DNA from: Microbacterium caowuchunii | GTDB lineage: Bacteria; Actinomycetota; Actinomycetes; Actinomycetales; Microbacteriaceae | Direction of reading: 5' to 3' | NCBI RefSeq assembly: GCF_008727755.1 | Contig: NZ_CP044231.1 | Location: 992,001 to 1,056,000, forward strand | DNA length: 64,000 bases | Translations under genes and position numbers: made by a program | Part shown: piece by piece, positions 1-7,922 of the stretch | Layout of the letters: each line of letters begins with the position of its first letter | Numbering within the stretch: position 1 is the first letter of the stretch | Notes under the pieces: generated by a model | Databases searched by the model: none | What the model saw: the letters and a program-made list of their open reading frames with translations, nothing else | What the model was told of the DNA's origin: nothing

Positions 1-779
1 GACGTGTTGAGGATCTCGACGCCGCCGAGCGTCTTGGTCCCGGTGATGTAGCCCACGACGTCGTCGCGGGAGGTCTCGCTCGTCCGGACCTGTGCGACCA
101 GCTGGCCGAGGTACAGGACCGCGATGTCGTCCGCCACCTGGAAGACGTCCACGAGGTTGTGGCTGATCAGCACCACGGCGACACCCTGCTCGGAAAGCCG
201 CTGCACCAGATTCAGCACCTGTTCGGTCTGGGCGACGCCGAGCGCGGCGGTCGGCTCGTCGAGGATCACGACCCGTGCCTTCTTCAGTACGGCGCGCGCG
301 ATGGCGACCGTCTGGCGCTGCCCGCCGGACAGTGAGGACACCTTCTGGCGCACCGACTTGACGGTGCGCACGGACAGGGAGCGCAGGGTGTCGGAGGCAT
401 CCTTCTCCATCCGGCCCTCGTCGAACGTACCCGCCGACAACTCCTCCCGCCCCAGGAACATGTTCTGAACGATGTCGAGGTTGTCGCACAGGGCGAGGTC
501 CTGGTAGACCACCTCGATGCCCAGGGCGGCGGCGTCCCGGGGGGTGTGCAGGTCACGGTGCCGGCCGTCGACCCGCACCTCTCCCTCGTCGTACGGCTGC
601 ACGCCCGCCAGCCCCTTGATGAGGGTGGACTTGCCGGCGCCGTTGTCGCCGACCAGTGCGGTGACCCGGCCGGGATACACCTTCAGGTCGACGCCCTTGA
701 GCACCGTGACCGGACCGAACGACTTCTTCGCGCCGATCAGCTCGATGATCGGCTCTGCTGCGGTGATCGTGTCTGTCAT
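1..779 (-). CDS. Sugar ABC transporter ATP-binding protein (partial, runs off left edge)
   Basis: Single-domain ATPase energising monosaccharide import across the cytoplasmic membrane, of the XylG/FrcA-like half-size type. The N-terminus reads MTDTITAAEPIIELIGAKKS. Visible motifs are Walker A GDNGAGKST, the signature LSGGQRQTVAIAR, Walker B VVILDEPTA and the H-loop LISHN. The ATG at 779 is the first in frame. The coding frame is still open at base 1, so the C-terminus lies outside the window. It lies 84 nt downstream of a substrate-binding protein gene and is a clear paralogue of the ATPase at 3334-4242. The specific sugar is not readable from sequence; xylose or a related pentose is an inference from the family. 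Confidence 0.9.
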   Translation of the reverse strand, partial: MTDTITAAEPIIELIGAKKSFGPVTVLKGVDLKVYPGRVTALVGDNGAGKSTLIKGLAGVQPYDEGEVRVDGRHRDLHTPRDAAALGIEVVYQDLALCDNLDIVQNMFLGREELSAGTFDEGRMEKDASDTLRSLSVRTVKSVRQKVSSLSGGQRQTVAIARAVLKKARVVILDEPTAALGVAQTEQVLNLVQRLSEQGVAVVLISHNLVDVFQVADDIAVLYLGQLVAQVRTSETSRDDVVGYITGTKTLGGVEILNT

Positions 780-812
780 GCTCGCTTCCTTGCGATGTGC
801 CGATGCGGAACA

Positions 813-851
813 CGCGGAGGGCGCCGCGCCCGGTGACGCGACGCCCTCGCG
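813..851 (-). promoter_or_regulatory. Intercistronic hairpin between binding-protein and ATPase genes
   Basis: The left arm CGCGGAGGGCG (813-823) pairs with CGCCCTCGCG (842-851), with one bulged G. It lies between the substrate-binding gene stop (864) and the ATPase start (779) on the minus strand and has no T tract. A stem in this position usually protects the upstream mRNA or partly terminates transcription, giving more binding protein than ATPase; that role is inferred. Confidence 0.55.
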
Positions 852-863
852 GTCGACGGATGG

Positions 864-1943
864 TTACGGTGTGACCCCGAACTGCTCGCAGGCCGCCATG
901 ACGTCCGGCGTGCAGACGTCGTCGTACGCGGCGTCGCCGGCGGAGACGACATCCTTGACCTCGTCCGGGCCGACGAGCACGGGGGTGACCTGGATGTACG
1001 GGGTCCCGTCCTCGAGCTCCGCCCCGGCTTCCGGGGTCTCACCCTTCAGCAGCGCGACCGCCGTCTCGACCGCGGCCGTGGCCTCGTCCTGGACCGGCTT
1101 GTAGACCGTCGCGGTCTGCCAGCCGAGCAGGATGTTCTGCAGACCTGCCACGTTGGCGTCCTGGCCGGACACCGCGACACCCTGGAGGTTGTTGTCCTGC
1201 AGCACCTTGATGACGCCTGCCGCGTTCGTGTCGTTGGCCGCCCAGACGCCGTCCACCTGTCCACCGAGCGAGGTCAGCGCCTGCTCGAAGTTGGTCTGCG
1301 ACTTGCCCTGGTCCCAGGCGCCCGGAGGCTCGGCCGCCGCCGTGACGCCGGCACCCTCCATCACCTCGACCGCGCCCTCGTGGAACATCGCGGCGTTGCC
1401 GTCGGTCGGGTCGCCACCGATGTAGACCACGGTGGCGTCCGCCGGGGCGACGCCCTTCGCCTCCAGCCCGTCGAGCACGGTCTGCCCCTGCAGGCGACCG
1501 ACCTCCACGTTGTCGAACGAGACGTAGAAGTCCGCGCCCTCGAACGGCCGGTCGTAGGCGATCACCGGGATGCCCTCGGCGCTGGCCTTCGCGGCGACCG
1601 TCTCCGCCGCGCCCTGGTAGTCGACCAGCAGCATGACACCGCAGCCCTGGGTGAGCTGCTGGTCGGCGATCGTCCCGTACTTGGCGACGTCCCCCTGGGC
1701 GTTCTGGATGTCGGCCTCGAAGCCGGCGGCCTCCAGCCCCTCCTGCAGGTACTTGCGGTCGAAGTTCTCCCAGCGCGGCGACGATGCCGCATCGGGGAGG
1801 ATGACGCACGCGCGCCCGGCGTCGGCGTCCCCGCCACCGCCGCCCTCGCTGGTCTCGGCGCCGCCTCCGCCGCCGCACCCTGCGAGCATCACCGCTGCCG
1901 CGCCGCTGAGGGCGACCACGGCGAGGAATGAAGACTTCTTCAT
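864..1943 (-). CDS. Sugar ABC transporter substrate-binding lipoprotein
   Basis: Periplasmic-type sugar-binding protein (type I, RbsB/XylF-like) tethered to the membrane as a lipoprotein. The N-terminus MKKSSFLAVVALSG leads to the lipobox LAGC, followed by a Gly/Glu-rich linker. The mature part carries the family's features, such as VPVIAYDRP-like hinge segments and a C-terminal DDVCTPDVMAACEQFGVTP tail containing two Cys. An in-frame start exists further upstream, but the ATG at 1943 has GAAAGG about 7 nt before it and gives a proper signal peptide. It is paralogous to the protein at 4267-5361, which ends in a similar Cys-containing tail. About 359 aa, normal for the family. The ligand is unknown. 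Confidence 0.92.
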   Translation of the reverse strand: MKKSSFLAVVALSGAAAVMLAGCGGGGGAETSEGGGGGDADAGRACVILPDAASSPRWENFDRKYLQEGLEAAGFEADIQNAQGDVAKYGTIADQQLTQGCGVMLLVDYQGAAETVAAKASAEGIPVIAYDRPFEGADFYVSFDNVEVGRLQGQTVLDGLEAKGVAPADATVVYIGGDPTDGNAAMFHEGAVEVMEGAGVTAAAEPPGAWDQGKSQTNFEQALTSLGGQVDGVWAANDTNAAGVIKVLQDNNLQGVAVSGQDANVAGLQNILLGWQTATVYKPVQDEATAAVETAVALLKGETPEAGAELEDGTPYIQVTPVLVGPDEVKDVVSAGDAAYDDVCTPDVMAACEQFGVTP

Positions 1944-2014
1944 CATTCGCCTTTCGTCGTTGACATGCGCGATCGCCAGGAGCTTCGCTGCTGCACCGTC
2001 GCGCGCTTGAGGTG

Positions 2015-2043
2015 ATCTTGACCGCATCGGTTCTTGGCGTCAA
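2015..2043 (-). promoter_or_regulatory. Candidate sigma70-type promoter for the binding-protein gene
   Basis: On the minus strand TTGACG (2043-2038) is followed after 17 nt by CAAGAT (2020-2015), close to the -35 and -10 consensus. It would start transcription about 65 nt upstream of the ATG at 1943. This gives the second binding protein and ATPase their own promoter in addition to read-through from the permease gene. Confidence 0.45.
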
Positions 2044-2065
2044 GACTTGAACGTAACGCTTTGGC

Positions 2066-2082
2066 AACGCGGCATCCGCGTT
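2066..2082. promoter_or_regulatory. Palindrome AACGCGG-CAT-CCGCGTT
   Basis: A perfect 7-bp inverted repeat with a 3-nt centre, 20 bp beyond the permease stop and just upstream of the candidate promoter at 2015-2043. It could be an operator for the local ROK regulator or a weak terminator hairpin. No T tract follows, so an operator is the slightly better guess. Confidence 0.35.
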
Positions 2083-2101
2083 CCGACACTGAACGCAACG
2101 G

Positions 2102-3337
2102 TCAGGCGCGACCCCGTGCGGCGCGCGTGCGGCGGGACAGCGAATCGATGATCACAGCCAGCACGAGCACGACTCCGGTGACCATGAACTGGACGGCGGC
2201 GTCGAGGTTGAGCAGGGTCAGGCCGGACGAGATCGACTGGATGACGATGATCCCGAGGAGCGCCGCGAACGCCGAGCCCCGGCCGCCGAAGAGGCTGGCA
2301 CCGCCGATGACCGCCGCGGCGATCGCGATCAGGTTGGTGTCGCCCGTGCCGGAGCTCTGACTCGCGGAGGCCAGGCGCGCGGCGGCCAGCACGCCCCCGA
2401 GCGCGGCGAACGTGGAGCAGAGCGCGAACACCGACAGGTAGATGCGATCCACCCGGATGCCTGCCCGCCGCGCGGCATCCACGGAACCGCCCACTGCGTA
2501 GACGGCACGGCCCCACCGTGTCCGGGTCAGGACGAGGTTCATCAGCACGACGAGGCCCACGAAGAACACGAACATCGCCCCGACGCCGCGGTGCCGGTTC
2601 AGGTACCAGACGATCACCAGCAGCACGACCAGCAGGGTCCCGGTCTTCACCGCGATCCGGACGTACCCCTCGCCGGCGAGGTCCGCGGCCCGGCGCCGGC
2701 TCGCCCGTCGCAGGAGCGAGGCCGCGTAGGCGGCGGCGGCGAGCAGGACGAGGAGGTACGACGCCCAGGCAGGCAGGAACATCTGCTGGGCGAACCACAC
2801 GATCCAGGAGTCGAAGGGGAGCGCGATGGCCCCGGTGTCTCCCAGCACCCACAGCTGCAGGCCGAGGAATCCGAGCAGGCCGGCGAGGGTGATCACGAAG
2901 CTCGGCAGGCCGAAGCGCGTGTAGAGCACGCCGTAGACCAGGCCCACGAGACAACCGGTGGCCACCGCCGCCGGGAGGGCGACCAGGAGGGGCCACTGCA
3001 GCTTCACGAAGGTGACCGCCAGCACCGCCGCCGCGAGGCCCGACACCGAACCGACCGACAGATCGATCTCGCCCACCAGGAGCACCAGCACGACGCCGAG
3101 CGCGATCGTTCCGGTCGCGGCGCACTGCATCGTGAGATTGACGAGGTTCTCGCTGGAGAGGAAGACGGGATTCAGGGACTGGAAGACCGCCCAGATGACC
3201 AGGAGGCCGGCGAGGACGGGCACGGCCCCCAGATCGCCCTCCCGGATCCGGTCGGAGACCACGGCCAGCGCATTGCGGAAGCTGCCGGGCCGGAGGCCGG
3301 CATCGTCACCCGCGGGGGCGGACCGTGGCGTGATCAC
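2102..3337 (-). CDS. Sugar ABC transporter permease (XylH/RbsC type)
   Basis: Integral membrane permease of the branched-chain/monosaccharide (BPD_transp_2) family, 411 aa, with many hydrophobic helices. The family signature GEIDLSVGSVSGLAAAVLAV sits near residue 95, and a C-terminal stretch includes IAIAAAVIGGASLFGGRGS. The GTG start at 3337 overlaps the upstream ATPase stop (GTGA), indicating translational coupling. It presumably forms the pore used with the ATPase at 3334-4242. No second permease is visible for the downstream binding protein and ATPase; it may lie beyond the left edge. Confidence 0.92.
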   Translation of the reverse strand: MITPRSAPAGDDAGLRPGSFRNALAVVSDRIREGDLGAVPVLAGLLVIWAVFQSLNPVFLSSENLVNLTMQCAATGTIALGVVLVLLVGEIDLSVGSVSGLAAAVLAVTFVKLQWPLLVALPAAVATGCLVGLVYGVLYTRFGLPSFVITLAGLLGFLGLQLWVLGDTGAIALPFDSWIVWFAQQMFLPAWASYLLVLLAAAAYAASLLRRASRRRAADLAGEGYVRIAVKTGTLLVVLLVIVWYLNRHRGVGAMFVFFVGLVVLMNLVLTRTRWGRAVYAVGGSVDAARRAGIRVDRIYLSVFALCSTFAALGGVLAAARLASASQSSGTGDTNLIAIAAAVIGGASLFGGRGSAFAALLGIIVIQSISSGLTLLNLDAAVQFMVTGVVLVLAVIIDSLSRRTRAARGRA

Positions 3338-4242
3338 GATCGCCCGCCCCGCCCCGGTGGTCGCGGCGAGGTCCGGCGGGGGATCGGGGTGATCGTCGCG
3401 GTCCGTCCGTCGCCGACATCGGCGGGATCCTCCGTGACGCTCCGGTGCGGTTCCGCGCGCGTCGGCCGGGCGAGGTCGGCGGCGCCCGTGATCGCCGCGA
3501 TGAGGGTCTCACTCGTCACCTCCGCCACGTCGTACACCCCGTTGTTCCGGCCGAGCCGCAGCACCACCACCCGGTCCGCCACCGCGAGGACATCGGCCAT
3601 GTGATGGCTGATGAGGACGACGCCGTGCCCCCGCTCCCGGAGGCGTTCGATGAGATTGAGGACCTCGGCGGTCTGGGCGACCCCCAGTGCGGCGGTCGGC
3701 TCGTCGAGGATCACCACGCGCGGGTCCCCCAGCAGCGATCGGGCGATCGCGACCGTCTGGCGCTGTCCACCCGAGAGGGAGGCGACCGGCACCCGCACAG
3801 ACGGCAGCTTCGCGGAGAGCTCGCGCAGCAGGGTCCAGGTGCGCTGTTCCATGTCGACCTCGTCCAGGGCGCGACCGGAGACGAGCTCGCGCCCGAGCCA
3901 CAGGTTCGCGACGACATCCAGGTTGTCGCACAGCGCGAGGTCCTGGAACACCGTCGCGACGCCGTACGCCTGGGCGTCGGCCGGGCTGCCGATCTCGGCG
4001 GGCGCGCCACCGATCTCGATCGTCCCGGTGTCCGGGGTGTGCACCCCGGCGAGGAGGTTCACGAGGGTGGACTTCCCGGCGCCGTTGTCCCCGATCAGCG
4101 CGACCACTTCGCCCGCGTCGACCCAGAAGTCCACGTCCGTGAGTGCACGGACCGCTCCGAACCGCTTGCCGATGCCCCGCATCGTCACCACCCGTTCGCG
4201 GGCACGGCCGGCGGCCGGGGGTGTCGTCGGATTCACGGTCAT
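3334..4242 (-). CDS. Sugar ABC transporter ATP-binding protein
   Basis: Single-domain ABC ATPase, 302 aa. Walker A GDNGAGKST, signature LSGGQRQTVAIAR, Walker [13 protein letters not shown] and H-loop LISHH are all intact. A roughly 65-residue C-terminal extension rich in Arg, Thr and Pro follows the ATPase fold. Unlike RbsA or XylG of enterobacteria it has one ATPase domain, so it should act as a homodimer. The ATG at 4242 follows GAGGAG closely. It sits between its binding-protein gene (24 nt upstream) and its permease (4-nt overlap) and is paralogous to the partial ATPase at the left edge. Confidence 0.92.
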   Translation of the reverse strand: MTVNPTTPPAAGRARERVVTMRGIGKRFGAVRALTDVDFWVDAGEVVALIGDNGAGKSTLVNLLAGVHTPDTGTIEIGGAPAEIGSPADAQAYGVATVFQDLALCDNLDVVANLWLGRELVSGRALDEVDMEQRTWTLLRELSAKLPSVRVPVASLSGGQRQTVAIARSLLGDPRVVILDEPTAALGVAQTAEVLNLIERLRERGHGVVLISHHMADVLAVADRVVVLRLGRNNGVYDVAEVTSETLIAAITGAADLARPTRAEPHRSVTEDPADVGDGRTATITPIPRRTSPRPPGRGGRS

Positions 4243-4266
4243 CGTCTCCTCGTCAGGGTCAGGACC

Positions 4267-5361
4267 CTACCCGATGCCGGCGGTCGCGCAGGCGTCGGCA
4301 TACGGGGGGCTGCAGATGTCGCCGACGGTCCAGAACCCGTCGGCGACGACCGTCGCCATGATGTCCGCCGCCGTCACCGGGACCGGCTCGAGGAGCACCG
4401 CGGGCACGCCGTCCACCAGGGTCGGCGCTGTCACCTCCTCACCGCGCAGGAGCGCCACGGCCACCTCCGCCGCGTGCTCCGCCTGGGTGCGGATCGCCTT
4501 GTAGACGGTCATGTACTGGTCGCCCACCACGATCCGCTGCACGGCGGCGAGCTCTGCATCCTGGCCGGTGACGATGGGGAAGGGCTCCGCACCGGCCGCC
4601 TTCAGCGCCGAGATCGCACCGCCCGCCGTCCCGTCGTTTGCGGCGTAGACCCCGGCGATCTCGTCCCCGTACTGGGCGATCTGACCGGCCACCCAGTCCT
4701 GGGCCTTGTCCGGGCTCCAGTCCGGGGTGTCGTACTCGGCGAGCACGCGCAACCCGCTCCGGTCGATCACGGCGTGCGCCCCCTGGCGGAACTGATCCGC
4801 GTTGCTGTCGGTGGGGGAGCCGTTGACCATCAGGATGCCGTCGCCGTCGCCGGCGTCGCGGACGGCCTCGACGAACGCGGTCGCCTGCAGCCTCCCGACC
4901 CGCTCGTTGTCGAACGATACGAAGTACGCGATGTCGCCGCCGGCCACGAGCCGGTCGTAGGAGATGACCGGCACCCCCGCGGCGTTGGCCGCGGTGACGA
5001 TGCTGACGGCCGCGTCGGCGTCGACCGGATCGAGCACGAGCACCCCCGCCCCGGCGGCGAGGGCCGACTCGGCCTGTTGCTGCTGGGTCGCGGCGTTCTG
5101 CCCGGCGTTGGCGTAGAGCACGGGGTGGTCGCCCAGCTCCCGAACCCGCGCCTCGAACAGGGGACGGTCGAAGGTCTCGTAGCGGGCGGTCTTCGCCTCC
5201 GGGAGCAGGAGGGCGATGGATTCCCGAGCCCGGTCCGCCCCCGCATCCGACGCCGGGCCGACGCAGCCGGACAGGGCCGCGGCGAGCCCCACGGCTGCCA
5301 GGGCGGCCGTCCCGACCCGGCGAGTCCCGCCCGCCCGGGCTCCTCGTCGCTGACCGGGCAT
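4267..5361 (-). CDS. Sugar ABC transporter substrate-binding protein
   Basis: Secreted sugar-binding protein of the XylF/RbsB type. The N-terminus is a basic stretch followed by AALAAVGLAAALSGC, a lipobox, so it is a lipoprotein. The mature domain includes PVISYDRLVAGGDIAYFVSF and VNGSPTDSNADQFRQG, matching the pentose-binding family, and ends with GDICSPPYADACATAGIG, like its paralogue at 864-1943. The ATG at 5361 has AGGTG 6-7 nt upstream; a GTG at 5370, directly after the ROK stop codon, is an alternative. It is the first transport gene after the ROK regulator, so the two are probably co-transcribed. Confidence 0.9.
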   Translation of the reverse strand: MPGQRRGARAGGTRRVGTAALAAVGLAAALSGCVGPASDAGADRARESIALLLPEAKTARYETFDRPLFEARVRELGDHPVLYANAGQNAATQQQQAESALAAGAGVLVLDPVDADAAVSIVTAANAAGVPVISYDRLVAGGDIAYFVSFDNERVGRLQATAFVEAVRDAGDGDGILMVNGSPTDSNADQFRQGAHAVIDRSGLRVLAEYDTPDWSPDKAQDWVAGQIAQYGDEIAGVYAANDGTAGGAISALKAAGAEPFPIVTGQDAELAAVQRIVVGDQYMTVYKAIRTQAEHAAEVAVALLRGEEVTAPTLVDGVPAVLLEPVPVTAADIMATVVADGFWTVGDICSPPYADACATAGIG

Positions 5362-5370
5362 GCGCAGCAC

Positions 5371-6567
5371 CTACGCCGAGTGGGGGAGGGCCTCGGCGCC
5401 GACGGTCACATGGTCAAGGGCGATCGCCATCGCGCCCCGGGCCTCCGCCCACTCCCCGAAGGAGGCCTCCACGATCTCCGGCAGACCCGATGCGGACGAC
5501 AGCGCCGAGCGTTCCAGGGAGTGGCGCATCGGGGCCATCAGGATCTCGCCCGCTTGCGCGAGCTCGCCGCCGACGACGATCAGCTCCGGATCGAAGAGGT
5601 TGCACAGGCTCGCGGCGGCGATGCCGATGTGGCGGCCCGCGTCGGCGACGACGCGCCGTGAACTGCCGTCGCCGGACTCGACGGCGTGCAGGAGGTCGCT
5701 CAGCCGTCGCATCCCCTCGCCCGGCGGGAAGAGCGAGAGGAGCGCCGGCCCGCTGGCGTACGTCTCCAGGCACCCTCGGTTGCTGCAGCGGCAGACCGGG
5801 CCGTTCTCGTCGATCGTGACGTGCCCGATCTGCCCGGCCTTGCCGTTGACCCCGCGGAAGAGGTCGCCGCCGACGATGAGGCCCGCGCTGATCGTGTGGC
5901 CGACGCGGATGAAGACCGAGGCGGAGGCACCGCGTCCGTTCCCCTCACGGGCCTCCGCAAGTCCCCCGAGGTTCGCCTCGCTGTCGGCGAAGACGGGTCG
6001 TCCGATCCGCTCGCGAAGGCTCTCGGCGACGTCGACGCCCTCCCAGCCGCGGAGCAGGCCCGGACTGGAGATCATGCCGGTGCGCTGGTCGATCGGTGCG
6101 GGGAGGGCGAGGCCCACCGCGAGCAGGTCACCGACGGCACCGCCGAGGGACTCCATCATGTCGCCCAGCAGCAGGCTCAGCCGATCGAGCTCGGCGTCGT
6201 GACGGTGGTCGAGAGCGAGCGGGAACGCGGACTGCGCCACGATCGTGCGGGCCGTGTCGGCGATCGCGATGTGGAGGTGACGGGAGCTGAAGTGCACGCC
6301 GGCGACGAGCCCGAGCTGGCGGGCCAGTGAGACGAGCGTCGCACGGCGCCCACTGCGGGACGTGAACGACGTGTGCAGGATGCCGGAGGAGGTCAGTTCC
6401 TTGACGATGTTCGACACGGTGGCGGGGGAGAGCCCGGTGCTCCCGGCCAGCTCCACCTGGGTCAGGCGCCCGTGCCGCTTGAGGGCGTCGATCAGGCGCG
6501 CCCGGTTGGCCTCGCGCAGCGAGGTCTGCGAGCCAGGAGGCGGGTTGCGGGGTGCCACGGTCGCCAC
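5371..6567 (-). CDS. ROK family transcriptional regulator
   Basis: Sugar-responsive repressor of about 398 aa. An N-terminal winged helix (LTQVELAGSTGLSPATVSNI, residues about 35-55) is followed by a ROK sugar-kinase-like domain carrying the zinc motif CRCSNRGCLETYASG. GTG at 6567 is the start used here, with no good ribosome site, so a GTG at 6558 is possible. It heads the sugar transport genes on the minus strand and probably controls them in the manner of XylR, releasing DNA when a sugar binds. Ligand and operator are not established by sequence. Confidence 0.9.
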   Translation of the reverse strand: MATVAPRNPPPGSQTSLREANRARLIDALKRHGRLTQVELAGSTGLSPATVSNIVKELTSSGILHTSFTSRSGRRATLVSLARQLGLVAGVHFSSRHLHIAIADTARTIVAQSAFPLALDHRHDAELDRLSLLLGDMMESLGGAVGDLLAVGLALPAPIDQRTGMISSPGLLRGWEGVDVAESLRERIGRPVFADSEANLGGLAEAREGNGRGASASVFIRVGHTISAGLIVGGDLFRGVNGKAGQIGHVTIDENGPVCRCSNRGCLETYASGPALLSLFPPGEGMRRLSDLLHAVESGDGSSRRVVADAGRHIGIAAASLCNLFDPELIVVGGELAQAGEILMAPMRHSLERSALSSASGLPEIVEASFGEWAEARGAMAIALDHVTVGAEALPHSA

Positions 6568-6665
6568 TGTACCGGACGGGCGAATGCCCAGATGGGGAGC
6601 AGGATCGGCCTCCGCCCGCGGGTGCGAGGTGGCGAGGGCTTTCCCGGCTGCGGCATGATCGGCTC

Positions 6666-7463
6666 ATGACGCGCACCCGCACCGCCCTGTCGATCGGCGT
6701 CGCCGCGACGCTCGGCCCGCACCTGATCGCACAGATCGCCCGCGTCGCCGAGGACGCCGGCTTCCACTCCCTCTGGGTCAACGACACCCCCGACGGAGAC
6801 GCGATCGCGGCGCTCGGGGCGGCGGCGCGGGCGACCGACCGCCTCGTTCTGGCGACCGGGGTCGTACCGCTGGACCGGCGCGGCCCGGCCGAGATCCTCG
6901 AGGCGCTGGACCGCGCGGGCATCCCGGACGGGCGCCTCATTCTCGGCGTCGGCTCCGGAGCTGCCCGCTCGGGGCAGCTCGCGCTCGTGGCCGACGGGGT
7001 GGGCCGGCTCCGGGAGGCCCGCTCGGCGCAGATCGTCGTGGGGGCGCTCGGGCCCCGGATGCGGCGGCTCGCCGCCCGGGAGGCGGACGGGCCGCTGCTC
7101 AGCTGGCTGACCCCCGAGGCCGCGGCAGCGCAGCGCGAGGAGGCGATCGCCGAGCGGGAGGAGACTCGCACGCACCTGTACGTGCGGACGGCGTTCGACG
7201 TGGGAGCGCGTGACCGGATGCTCCGTGAGGCGGACCGGTACGCCACGTACCCGAACTACGCGGCGAACTTCGCCCGGCTCGGGTTCGACGCCCGCGACAC
7301 CGTGCTCCCGGCGTCGGGCACCCAGGACGTGGCGGAACGGCTCGGCGCGTACCTCGCCGCCGTGGACGAGGTCGTCCTGCGTGCGATCGTCGCCGAGGAC
7401 GACTTCGCCGAGTACGAGGCCTTCGTCACGGAGGCGGCCGCGGCCCGCGACGCCGGTCTGTGA
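6666..7463 (+). CDS. Luciferase-like (LLM class) flavin-dependent oxidoreductase
   Basis: TIM-barrel F420- or FMN-dependent oxidoreductase of 265 aa. Recognisable are the N-terminal barrel strand (MTRTRTALSIGVAATLGPHL), EDAGFHSLWVND, RLVLATGVVPLDRR, GRLILGVGSGAARSG and a C-terminal helix with QDVAERLGAYLAAVDEVVLR. The protein is shorter than the usual 300-350 aa but has both ends of the barrel. The ATG at 6666 lies 6 nt after CATGAT, a possible -10 box, suggesting little or no leader. It is divergent from the ROK gene. The substrate is unknown. Confidence 0.8.
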   Translation: MTRTRTALSIGVAATLGPHLIAQIARVAEDAGFHSLWVNDTPDGDAIAALGAAARATDRLVLATGVVPLDRRGPAEILEALDRAGIPDGRLILGVGSGAARSGQLALVADGVGRLREARSAQIVVGALGPRMRRLAAREADGPLLSWLTPEAAAAQREEAIAEREETRTHLYVRTAFDVGARDRMLREADRYATYPNYAANFARLGFDARDTVLPASGTQDVAERLGAYLAAVDEVVLRAIVAEDDFAEYEAFVTEAAAARDAGL

Positions 7464-7524
7464 CGGGAGCGGCATCCGCCGTCAAGTCCTCGACAGCGGC
7501 CGCGCCGGGCGGTGGACTGGGCCG

Positions 7525-7914
7525 ATGAGGACGTTCTCCCGGTGGTTGCTCGCCGTCGCCATGGTTTTCGCGGGTCTCTCGCACCTCTTCTGGGGCCGGA
7601 AGGAGTTCCAGGCCCAGGTCCCCGACTGGGCGACCGAGATCGTCCCCCTCGACAAGGACGCCGTGGTCGTCGGATCGGGCGTGGCGGAGATCCTGCTGGG
7701 CGCGTCCCTCGTCGCACTCCCGCGGGAGCGGCGACGCGTGGGCACGATCCTCGCCCTGTTCTTCGCCGCGGTCTTCCCGGGGAACGTGGCGCAGTACACC
7801 GAGCATCGGAACGGGTTCGGACTGAACACCGACCGGGCACGCCTCGTGCGCCTGTTCTTCCAGCCGCTGCTGATCGCCTGGGCGCTGTGGAGCACGCGCG
7901 CTCCGCGCCCCTGA
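7525..7914 (+). CDS. DoxX-like small integral membrane protein
   Basis: 129-aa protein with about four hydrophobic helices: an N-terminal WLLAVAMVFAGLSHLFW, then VVVGSGVAEILLGASLVAL, VGTILALFFAAVFPGNVAQY and FFQPLLIAWALWS. This matches small DoxX/DUF4267-like membrane proteins of unclear function, sometimes linked to redox or quinone metabolism. The ATG at 7525 is chosen because it begins the first helix. It is convergent with the next gene, only 8 nt apart. Confidence 0.75.
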   Translation: MRTFSRWLLAVAMVFAGLSHLFWGRKEFQAQVPDWATEIVPLDKDAVVVGSGVAEILLGASLVALPRERRRVGTILALFFAAVFPGNVAQYTEHRNGFGLNTDRARLVRLFFQPLLIAWALWSTRAPRP

Positions 7915-7922
7915 CGCGGCCG

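Noticed and set aside
3445..5661. 738-codon plus-strand frame across the ROK/ABC genes
   Set aside because: Repetitive Arg/Gly/Asp/His shadow sequence with no domain; the minus-strand genes are clearly real.
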